Assembly (NCBI GenBank): GCA_900769095.1
Contig: CAAGFH010000227.1
Span: 1-5,681 of the forward strand
Source: Methanobacteriaceae archaeon
GTDB lineage: Archaea > Methanobacteriota > Methanobacteria > Methanobacteriales > Methanobacteriaceae
DNA: 5,681 nucleotides
Direction: 5' to 3'
Below are positions 1 through 5,600 of this stretch, piece by piece (within the stretch, counting starts at the first letter, position 1; every line of letters starts with the position of its first letter). A program made the position numbers and the translations under genes. The notes under the pieces were generated by a model. It had not been told where the DNA came from. It did not search any database and saw only the letters and a program-made list of their open reading frames with translations.

Positions 1-128
1 AATTTTGCCTGTGCTTCTTGCTGTTGTGCTTGAGCCATAGCTTGTTGTTGTGCTTGATTCTGCATAGCAGCTTGTTGAGCTTGTAATTCAGCCATTCTTT
101 TTTGACGAATTTCATCTAAATCGCTCAT
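1..128 (-). CDS. PDCD5-family DNA-binding protein, N-terminal 42 codons only (runs off window start)
   Basis: The frame begins with an ATG at 126-128, preceded by GGAG (137-140, minus strand), and stays open to the window edge. It encodes MSDLDEIRQKRMAELQAQQ followed by a Gln/Ala-rich stretch. The opening MSDL-(D/E)-EIR-x-KR-x-xEL is the characteristic N-terminus of archaeal PDCD5 (TFAR19) proteins, small helical proteins of about 110 residues that bind nucleic acid and whose role in archaea is unclear. The three-helix core and basic C-terminus lie outside the window. It starts 21 bases after the S19e stop. In many archaea this gene sits between rps19e and rpl39e-rpl31e-eif6, which supports the call. 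The visible part is likely a charged helix passing into a low-complexity coil with unusually many Gln residues. Family assignment rests on the N-terminal motif and the gene order. Confidence 0.85.
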   Translation of the reverse strand, partial: MSDLDEIRQKRMAELQAQQAAMQNQAQQQAMAQAQQQEAQAK

Positions 129-149
129 ATCAAACTCTCCAAAATATAA

Positions 150-587
150 TTAGTATTTTTCAAGACCAGGAATATCTTTGATGATTTCAGCAGAAATTTT
201 ATCTAAGAATGATCTTCCTGCTGGAGTAACAACTCTTCCACCTTCAACTTTCTCAACGAGTCCAGCATCTTCTAATTGGTGTAATGCGGTTCTAATAATA
301 GATCCACTACCTTTTCTAAATACTTCAGGACGTACGCCACGGTCTTTTTTACCACCGTAGAAAGTTCTTAAACTCATAACTCCCACTGGACCATCCATGT
401 ATACTCTTCTGATAATGGAAGCGGTCCTTACATACCACCAATCTGCGTCTTCAGGTTTTCTTTCTTTGTGAACACCAGTTTTAACAAAATTGGACCATGC
501 AGGGGAATTGATCTTATCATTATTTTTAAATTCATCTGCGACTTTTTTAATTAATAAATCTGCAGGTACATCAAATACAGTAGTCAT
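150..587 (-). CDS. rps19e: 30S ribosomal protein S19e (eS19)
   Basis: The 145-residue product is full length for eS19, a small-subunit protein shared by archaea and eukaryotes and absent from bacteria; it takes part in maturation of the 30S head. Recognisable family blocks are [12 protein letters not shown] at the N-terminus, [15 protein letters not shown] and [21 protein letters not shown] in the middle, the basic loop [22 protein letters not shown], and the winged-helix end [12 protein letters not shown] followed by [17 protein letters not shown]. The ATG at 585-587 has GGAG at 595-598, a normal spacing of seven bases. It follows the YhbY-like gene after 94 bases that include a TATA-like box, and it precedes the PDCD5-like gene by 21 bases, so the two downstream genes are probably co-transcribed. 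The gene is intact, in contrast to the broken adhesin nearby. Confidence 0.97.
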   Translation of the reverse strand: MTTVFDVPADLLIKKVADEFKNNDKINSPAWSNFVKTGVHKERKPEDADWWYVRTASIIRRVYMDGPVGVMSLRTFYGGKKDRGVRPEVFRKGSGSIIRTALHQLEDAGLVEKVEGGRVVTPAGRSFLDKISAEIIKDIPGLEKY

Positions 588-670
588 ATTAATTCTCCAA
601 TATTTTATTAAATAATGTAGCTTAATCCACTGTAAATTTAAGACCTAAAAAATAGGGCCCGTAACTCTAA

Positions 671-678
671 ATTTATAA
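671..678 (-). promoter_or_regulatory. Possible TATA box for rps19e
   Basis: On the minus strand the bases read TTATAAAT, directly after the stop codon of the YhbY-like gene. Initiation about 25 bases downstream would fall near 648, giving a leader of about 60 bases before the S19e start. Just downstream (minus strand) are GGGCCC (655-660) and a T6 run that could instead be part of a termination signal for the upstream pair of genes. AT-rich archaeal DNA yields such boxes by chance, so this is only a candidate; read-through from rnp4-yhbY is equally possible. Confidence 0.3.
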
Positions 679-681
679 TGT

Positions 682-939
682 TTAAGGCTTTTTTTTATAA
701 ATTACAGCGACATGTCCTCTAACATCAATGAGCTTAGCTCTGGTTTGAGAAACAATATCATCTATAAATTTATCTTTATCTCTAGCGATATTTTTTGCAA
801 ATTTAAGTTTGACAAGTTCATTAGCTTCAAGTTGGCGCTTAATTTCTTCAATAACATTATCATTAAGACCGTTTTTACCAATGTTAATTGTCATAGCGGA
901 AAGAGCTCTATTCATCATTTCTTTTTTTGATTGACTCAT
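682..939 (-). CDS. YhbY-family (CRM domain) RNA-binding protein
   Basis: This 85-residue protein consists almost entirely of one CRS1-YhbY (CRM) domain, an RNA-binding fold with an IF3-C-like topology found in bacterial YhbY, archaeal homologues and plant intron-splicing factors. The diagnostic block spans about residues 17-46: TINIGKNGLNDNVIEEIKRQ followed by LEANELVKLKF, containing the GKNG loop. The C-terminal strand DVRGHVAVIYKKK matches the family's usual ending of the type VxxRGxxxVLYR. The role is inferred as binding ribosomal or pre-ribosomal RNA. The ATG at 937-939 is chosen because AGGAG lies at 948-952 with good spacing. The first 32 bases overlap the end of rnp4 in another frame, so translational coupling is likely. 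The later Met pair at residues 8-9 has no better site. Confidence 0.93.
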   Translation of the reverse strand: MSQSKKEMMNRALSAMTINIGKNGLNDNVIEEIKRQLEANELVKLKFAKNIARDKDKFIDDIVSQTRAKLIDVRGHVAVIYKKKP

Positions 940-1273
940 ATTTTGCTCTCCTTTTATTTTTTTGTTCCTTATGATAAGGAATCTTCATTACATGATCACA
1001 TTCACCACAAAAAATGTTAACTTCAGAGTTAACTAGCCGGACGGTGCAATTGCGACCAGGCGAGAGGAAGCACTTACAATTTTTACAATACCTTCTACTC
1101 CATTTTTCAGGAATTTTAGTATTATATTTAGTAGACAATTTCAATGCCAGTTCCACATAACGGTTGGAACGCTCAGGATGGGTGATGAATTCCATCTCAG
1201 CACGTGTAAAAAGAATATCCATTCTTTCTTTAGCTATTTCTATCATCCACTTTGGTCGTTTTCCTCTACTCAA
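908..1273 (-). CDS. rnp4: Ribonuclease P protein component 4 (Rpp21/Rpr2 family)
   Basis: This is a zinc-ribbon subunit of archaeal RNase P, the ribonucleoprotein that removes 5' leaders from pre-tRNA. In the family it works as a pair with Rpp29 to stabilise the specificity part of the RNA. The 121-residue product begins with a helical basic region (IEIAKERMDILFTRAEMEF, typical for the family) and then a zinc ribbon: Cys63-x2-Cys66 (RYCKNCKCFL) and Cys89-x2-Cys92 (FCGECDHVMKIPY), with extra Cys at 68 and 76. The C-terminus is strongly basic. The start is a TTG at 1271-1273, preceded by GAGAGGAT; the only nearby ATG is out of frame, and the first in-frame Met is residue 10, inside the conserved region. 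It is the first gene of the minus-strand cluster and overlaps the YhbY gene by 32 bases. Its TATA box cannot be fixed with confidence. Confidence 0.94.
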   Translation of the reverse strand: MSRGKRPKWMIEIAKERMDILFTRAEMEFITHPERSNRYVELALKLSTKYNTKIPEKWSRRYCKNCKCFLSPGRNCTVRLVNSEVNIFCGECDHVMKIPYHKEQKNKRRAKYESIKKRNDE

Positions 1274-1323
1274 AATATCCTCTCTTTTATGTAGGATATA
1301 ATATTCATGCTTGGATTAAAATG

Positions 1324-1335
1324 ATTTGCGCAAAT
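1324..1335. repeat. 12-bp perfect palindrome in divergent intergenic region
   Basis: The bases ATTTGCGCAAAT are a perfect palindrome, with the only GCGC core in an otherwise AT-rich stretch. It lies about 50 bases upstream of rnp4 and 170 upstream of the Ig-like gene. A dyad of this size is compatible with a dimeric winged-helix or HTH regulator site, but no regulator can be named. It might also occur by chance. Confidence 0.4.
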
Positions 1336-1360
1336 TAAAACAAAAACCATAGTTAAAAAG

Positions 1361-1373
1361 TAACCTTAGGTTA
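1361..1373. repeat. 13-bp inverted repeat (6-1-6) in divergent intergenic region
   Basis: TAACCT-T-AGGTTA is a perfect inverted repeat with a single central base. It lies about 50 bases before the TATA-like box at 1421 and 26 bases after the palindrome at 1324-1335. Its position between two divergent genes fits an operator or activator site for either one. This is inferred from symmetry and position only. Confidence 0.4.
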
Positions 1374-1420
1374 ATATGAATATTATGATAAAATATGTTT
1401 ATCCACATTAATAAATGTTT

Positions 1421-1429
1421 GTATATAAA
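1421..1429 (+). promoter_or_regulatory. TATA-like box for the Ig-like membrane protein gene
   Basis: The stretch GTATATAAAG resembles an archaeal TATA element. Initiation about 25 bases downstream would fall near 1450, leaving a leader of about 50 bases before the ATG at 1502. A second, weaker AT-rich box (around 1457-1474, AAATATAGATATAAA) would give a nearly leaderless transcript and cannot be excluded. Confidence 0.4.
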
Positions 1430-1492
1430 GGATTAAATCAAAAAATTAATATTCATTTAAATATAGATATAAATTACTAACAATTTAAGTAT

Positions 1493-1498
1493 GGTGAT
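1493..1498 (+). promoter_or_regulatory. Ribosome-binding site deciding the start at 1502
   Basis: GGTGAT is complementary to the ATCACC near the 3' end of archaeal 16S rRNA and lies three bases before the ATG at 1502-1504. An ATG at 1491 overlaps it but opens a frame that closes within four codons, so 1502 is the start. Confidence 0.65.
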
Positions 1499-1501
1499 AT
1501 T

Positions 1502-2059
1502 ATGAATAAAAACGAGAAGATAATTATTGCTTTATTATTAATTATAATATCTTTAATAATAGCTATAGGAGCTATAGTTATCCAACCGGAAAAAACATCA
1601 CTGATAATTACTTCAAATACAACATTAGAACACAACGACACATTATCAGTACAGTTAATAGACAAAAACAATAATCCTCTTGTAAATAAAACTGTATCAA
1701 TTGATTTTAGCAATAATGAGGGAAATATAACCAGCATTAATTTAACCACAGATGATAAAGGAATTGTGAAATTCAATGTTGAAAATATGACTCCTGGAGC
1801 ATATAACATTAATTGTTCATTTATTGGAGATTTATATCACAAAAAAACATTCCTTGAAGAAAATATAACAATTAACGAAGAAGTAATTGAATCTTCTTCA
1901 GAATATACAGTAGCTAACGATTACTCAAATGATCCTGGCGCAATTTATGATCACACAACAGGTACAGGATGGCATGCAACTGGAGAAGTAATATATGATC
2001 CTAGAAGTGAAAGCTATTGGGAACATCAAGGATACAATGACTGGAAAGAATTAAAATAA
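1502..2059 (+). CDS. Small membrane-anchored Ig-like surface protein, sequon-rich, function unknown
   Basis: I do not recognise the full 185-residue protein. After a short basic N-terminus, residues 7-27 (IIIALLLIIISLIIAIGAIV) form one hydrophobic helix that reads as an uncleaved anchor with the rest outside. Residues about 32-125 resemble a bacterial/archaeal Ig-like domain: strands such as LIITSNTTLEHNDTLSVQLI, then NNPLVNKTVSIDF, then the loop TTDDKGIVKFNV, which matches the TTD-x-x-G-x-A/V-K signature of Ig-like repeats in methanogen adhesins. Eight N-x-S/T sequons (N39, N45, N62, N75, N80, N95, N104, N121) fall in this segment, suggesting heavy N-glycosylation. The tail (about 140-185) is aromatic and rich in Gly and His (GWHATGEVIYDP, SYWEHQGYNDW) and is not a domain I can name. 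No lipobox or pseudomurein-binding repeat is seen. It converges on the broken adhesin gene, with the stop codons 22 bases apart. Confidence 0.85.
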   Translation: MNKNEKIIIALLLIIISLIIAIGAIVIQPEKTSLIITSNTTLEHNDTLSVQLIDKNNNPLVNKTVSIDFSNNEGNITSINLTTDDKGIVKFNVENMTPGAYNINCSFIGDLYHKKTFLEENITINEEVIESSSEYTVANDYSNDPGAIYDHTTGTGWHATGEVIYDPRSESYWEHQGYNDWKELK

Positions 2060-2092
2060 AAAAAAGAGTTAGATGATTACTCATCTAACTTT
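2058..2092 (-). terminator. Hairpin plus T8 terminator of the adhesin gene, containing its stop codon
   Basis: AGTTAGATGA (2067-2076) and TCATCTAACT (2081-2090) form a perfect 10-bp stem with a 4-base loop. Read on the minus strand the hairpin is followed by C and eight T residues (2058-2065), the classic intrinsic-terminator shape. The last codons of the adhesin frame, Val-Arg-TGA, lie in the first arm. On the plus strand only a short T run follows, so termination of the Ig-like gene here is less certain, although it lies in a convergent position. Confidence 0.7.
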
Positions 2093-5000
2093 AACAGTTG
2101 ATTTTACAGTGTCTTTTACAAATGAAGCGCTAAAGGTATAAGTTTTTCCTTTTTTAAGCTTATTAATTACACTCTTTTTAATTACAACTTTTGCAACACC
2201 TTTACTGTCAGTTGTTGCTTTGTATGTTTTGCCTTTGAATTTAAAGACAACAGCCTTACCTTTTTGATATTTACCGTTAATTTTAACTGTAGCTTTTAAG
2301 GTAAAGGACTTAGCAGTCTTTTTAACTGTAATTTTACTAGTTGAAACTACGTGTTTTACAGTTACAACGTTTTTAACTGATTTTCCTTGTAGTAAGTCAA
2401 AATTGTGTATTTGTTTGGAGCTTCACTGATTTTAACTTTTGCGATACCATTATTATCAGTTGTAACAGTGGTCTTTTTACCGTTGATTAAGAAAGTAACT
2501 TTTTCACCAGCACCAACTTTTTTACCATCAGCAGTTACGATTTTAACTGAGAAGTATTTACCTGATGCATAATCAACAGTCATATCAGTATTACCAACTA
2601 ATTTGGTATCATCTGGAACAGTATATGCTTTTAAAACAGCAACTGCAGAAGTACCTGCTGCATCAGTAAAGGAAACCCAATTACCCTCATACAATACAAA
2701 TGACCAGTCATCTTTATAATGCTGTCTTGAATTTTGTAAAAATACAGCACTTTTTGCCTTAATTTTAACAATAAAGGTATCTCCTTTCTTGATTGGTACA
2801 TAAGTGTTTAATTTGACAGTGTAGAAACCTTCATATGATGAAACACCATTTGTTGGTGTTTTAATGCACCGTTTACATAAACTTGGATAGTATAATTTGT
2901 ATTAGGGTCTAAATAAACTCCAACAGCTGCAATTAAATCATCATCCTCAGCTATGAACTTATTAAGGTATTCATTTGCTGTATCAAGACCGTTTAATCTT
3001 CCCTGAAGGCCATATTGATAATTTTTATTATACTGCTCAGTATTGGAAATTGCAAATGCATATGAATCAATCATAGCAAAACAGGTATCATAATAAGATA
3101 CGTAGTAGTATCCATTGTCACCTGCTTCAGTTCCCCAGCTGTTTTTAATAATCCATGCACCGTCACCAGGTGGTCTAACAGCAAAATTACTTGCAGAGTA
3201 GGTATCGTCCCATCCTACTAAAGCAACACCATGATTCATATTAAGTGGTCCATCATAATATTGTGCACCGTTAGTATGATTTATGTAAGGTGCATCAGGA
3301 ACATAATAAGTAATAGCTACAGCACCATATTTCATAACCGCTTCTTTTAAAGCGTCATTGTCAGTTACATTATTACGTCCAGGAATAGGTACGATATCCT
3401 AGAAATGAATATTTTCATCTGTCCAGATGAGAGGATTAATTTTTGCAAGTTCATCATACTCATCATAATCTGAAGGTAAAACTCCAAACCAGCTTAAAAC
3501 ATAATTTATTGCCATATTATGAGTTCCTTCTTCAACAGATCCAATTATTCCATATTTGGAGTATTGTAAAGCAATACCTTGAATATTATTTTCAGAAACA
3601 TCCATATTAATTCCTAAATTCTTCAAGATTGCTGCTTCAATTGCAGCTGCTGAACCAAAGGACCAGCAAAAACCAGCTTGAGCCTGATTTTTAACAGGAG
3701 TAATCCATCCCCAGTCACGTGAATCGAATTTAGCAGGTAAATTATCAACAATAATAGTATTGTTAATTAAAATTATTTTAGCACCAGTTAAATTCATTAT
3801 AGTATCATAGTCAACATTACCTAAACTAACAGAGTTATCGCCACTAAATGAGTTATTATTTAATACAACATCAGCATCGAATACTGTGTAGATATCATCA
3901 AATTTACCTTCTGAATTAATGTTATCTTTAAATACAGAGTTTTTAATACTAGATTCAACATCATATAAAAATATAAAGCACCAGTATCATAACCAGCACT
4001 ACCAATAATCTTAACATTATCCATTAAAACTTCTGAATAATCACAATATAGAGCTGCACCATAACATGCATTGTCTTTTAATGGAGAATTCTTGTTGAAA
4101 GTAGAGTTGGAAATAGTTAAATTAGTCCAAGATACATAAACTGCTCCACCATCATATAAAGCACCATTTTCAGTAAATGTGGAATTAACAATTGTAAGAT
4201 TTTTATTGTTTAGTTATATAGCACCACCAAAACCTGAAAAACAATTGGTGAATGAAGAATTTGAAATGTAGACTCTATTAAGTGTATCAGAAAATAGTGC
4301 ACCACCATTTTTCTCGCTTGAAACGTTAACGAAAGTACACCCATCAATTTCACAATAATCCATTTTCTTTACAGTTATTGCACCTGCACTAAGAAGAGCA
4401 TATAAATTAGTAAATGTAGTGTTAACTATTTTTAATTTATTAGCTGCTTTAACAGCAGTAGAATACTTAGAAGTGGTATTTGCAAATACTGAATTACTTA
4501 AAACAATATTTGAACCACCCATATCATAAATAAAACCCCATTCTAAATTCTTAGAACTTAAAAAAGTTGCATAATCAAAAATACCATTTGAATTGTACAA
4601 TCCAACAACACCCTTTTTAAGAGAAGTGGAATTTTTGAAAGTGTCATGATTACTCATATAATTTGAGTTCACTGCATAAATAACACTATCTTTTGAAAAA
4701 CAATCTTTGAAAGTAACATTATTTGTTGCAACACTACTTCCCAAAATACCTAATGCGCCACCCATAGATGCATTTGTATTAATAAAGGTGAGATCATTAA
4801 TTACAATATTTTGTGAAACATTAATCAAGAATATTCTTGATTGACCATTTGCATCAATAACGTGTCCGTTACCATTGATAATTAAAGCATCCCTGCCCTG
4901 GATAATAACCCCATCTTTATTATCAGTTGCATTATCAAATTTATAATCACTAGTCACTTCAAAAACATCTACAGCACCTGAAATATCATTTTTCAAGTCA

Positions 5001-5197
5001 GTAAATGTCTTAAGTGGCTCACCTAATACATCATTATTTGAATCTGCCAAAATTTGATTATAATCATCTGCCAAAACATCAGAAGCATTTTCTTGAGCAC
5101 AAACAACTCCTGAAGAGACAATTAAAATAAAAAGGACAGCCAAAACTTTTAAAAATTTCCTTAAGACTATAATATATAAAATTATTAAAAAAAGCAT
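2081..5197 (-). pseudogene. Broken adhesin-like gene: signal peptide, beta-helix, C1 (papain-like) peptidase, lectin-like and Ig-like domains
   Basis: Joining the frames gives one secreted protein of about 1,040 residues. Order: signal peptide (RKFLKVLAVLFILIVSSGVV, cut near CAQ); Asn-rich parallel beta-helix repeats (about residues 60-450; units such as NNVTFKDCFSK, NSSFTNCFSGFGGAI); C1 peptidase (about 475-715) opening LPAKFDSRDWGWITPVKNQ; a region like the lectin-like domain that follows C1 in such proteins; two Ig-like units (about 865-1038, with TTDNNGIAKV and TTDSKGVAKV). Catalytic codons remain: Gln 3684-3686, Cys 3666-3668 (GFCWSF), His 3231-3233 (NMNHGVALVGWDD), Asn 3141-3143 (IIKNSWGTE). 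Lesions: TAA at 4214-4216 (GGAI-stop-LNN, probably once Tyr), lost base in the A run 3967-3971, TAG at 3399-3401 (probably once Gln), lost base at 2859-2862, lost base near 2389-2391. The ATG at 5195-5197 overlaps a TATA box and is doubtful. The product, if functional, would act on the cell surface. Sequencing error is possible, but neighbouring genes are clean. Confidence 0.88.
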
Positions 5198-5204
5198 ATA
5201 TAAA
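5196..5204 (-). promoter_or_regulatory. TATA box of the adhesin-like gene
   Basis: On the minus strand the bases read TTTATATAT, close to the methanogen TATA consensus. Initiation would fall about 25 bases downstream, near 5174. The box overlaps the only in-frame ATG (5195-5197), so if this is the promoter that ATG cannot be the start, and translation must have begun close to the signal peptide's Arg-Lys. Confidence 0.5.
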
Positions 5205-5247
5205 TGTTAATATTTAATTTTATGGTAAAACATAATAAATGTGAAAT

Positions 5248-5273
5248 AAAAAAAACCTTGAAGAATATTCAAA
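5248..5273 (-). terminator. Hairpin plus T8, probable terminator of the candidate structured RNA
   Basis: TTGAA (5259-5263) and TTCAA (5269-5273) form a 5-bp stem with a 5-base loop. On the minus strand it is followed by GG and a run of eight T residues (5248-5255). It lies between the GC-rich island and the adhesin promoter, so it would end a minus-strand RNA before the adhesin gene. Oligo-T alone suffices for archaeal termination; the hairpin is weak. Confidence 0.5.
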
Positions 5274-5300
5274 ATTATAATAAAAAATTAATGTAATAGG

Positions 5301-5450
5301 ATTTTGCCAGTATACTAACTCTCTTGAATCATCGCTAGAATACCCTTCGCTCCTCGAGTAACCCTCGAAACTGGCAGCCTATCCAATGCTGGGTTTCTTC
5401 TAATCATAGACAGTATCAACTTCCCTCATAAAAGGACCGAAGGCATTGGT
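5301..5450 (-). ncRNA. Candidate structured non-coding RNA of unknown class
   Basis: This island has clearly higher GC content than the flanking DNA, as stable RNAs do in AT-rich archaea. In minus-strand order: CCAATGC (5449-5443) pairs perfectly with GCATTGG (5389-5383); six bases later TGCCAGT (5376-5370) pairs perfectly with ACTGGCA (5311-5305). This gives two consecutive closed modules of about 67 and 72 bases. Inside the first, CTTC (5442-5439) pairs with GAAG (5423-5420), stacked on the outer helix, and CCTT/GAGG caps it with a TTAT loop. Inside the second, TCGAG (5368-5364) pairs with CTCGA (5358-5354). A TATA-like box sits about 25 bases upstream and a T8 signal downstream. No frame is open across it. 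The motifs of SRP RNA helix 8, the RNase P RNA core and a clear C/D guide are not seen. The strand is chosen from the promoter and terminator; the helices alone do not decide it. Confidence 0.5.
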
Positions 5451-5469
5451 CAATAATGATACGACAATA

Positions 5470-5477
5470 ATATTTAT
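5470..5477 (-). promoter_or_regulatory. TATA-like box for the candidate structured RNA
   Basis: The minus strand reads ATAAATAT within ACATAAATATTATTG. Initiation about 25 bases downstream falls near 5448-5450, exactly where the first arm of the outer helix begins. This agreement is the main reason to propose it; AT-rich sequence makes chance matches common. Confidence 0.4.
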
Positions 5478-5561
5478 GTAAAAAACAATATTTAACTATT
5501 TCTTAAAACAAAGATTAAAAGTTAAAACTAAACAAAATATAATGAAAATGTAAAATAAATG

Positions 5562-5568
5562 AAAAAAA
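5562..5568 (-). terminator. Oligo-T terminator after the 5S rRNA gene
   Basis: Seven T residues on the minus strand (GGATTTTTTTCATTTATTTT) lie about 32 bases after the 3' end of the 5S gene, followed by more T-rich sequence. Such U-rich runs end rRNA transcripts in archaea. No convincing hairpin precedes it. Confidence 0.5.
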
Positions 5569-5600
5569 TCCAGAATAAAAATGAAGTATATGAATATAAT

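Noticed and set aside
178..360. Plus-strand open frame antisense to S19e
   Set aside because: It has no ribosome-binding site and a translation without family features, and lies opposite a well-supported ribosomal protein gene.
712..930. Plus-strand open frame antisense to the YhbY-like gene
   Set aside because: Its composition is that of a reverse-complement shadow (Phe/Ile/Asn-rich) and the opposite strand codes a clear CRM domain.
1477..1809. Minus-strand hydrophobic open frame opposite the Ig-like gene
   Set aside because: The hydrophobic pattern comes from the complement of AT-rich codons; the plus-strand gene has a proper ribosome-binding site and a recognisable domain.
2362..3797. 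Separate small genes for the Ig-like, peptidase C-terminal and peptidase N-terminal pieces
   Set aside because: The pieces join in order into one known domain architecture, lack their own ribosome-binding sites, and one catalytic domain would be split between two of them.
3399..4216. Stop-codon recoding (pyrrolysine at the TAG, or read-through) to keep the adhesin intact
   Set aside because: The two stops are different codons (TAG and TAA), three frameshifts also break the frame, and Methanobrevibacter-type organisms are not known to use pyrrolysine. Gene decay explains everything more simply.
3800..5100. DNA-level tandem repeat or CRISPR-like array
   Set aside because: The periodicity is loose and at the protein level (beta-helix turns with Asn and Gly-Gly-Ala motifs); there are no identical repeats with spacers.
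5301..5450. SRP (7S) RNA or RNase P RNA
   Set aside because: The span is about half the usual length of either, and neither the SRP helix 8 GGAAG/AGCA motif nor the RNase P core GGAAAGUCC motif is present on either strand.
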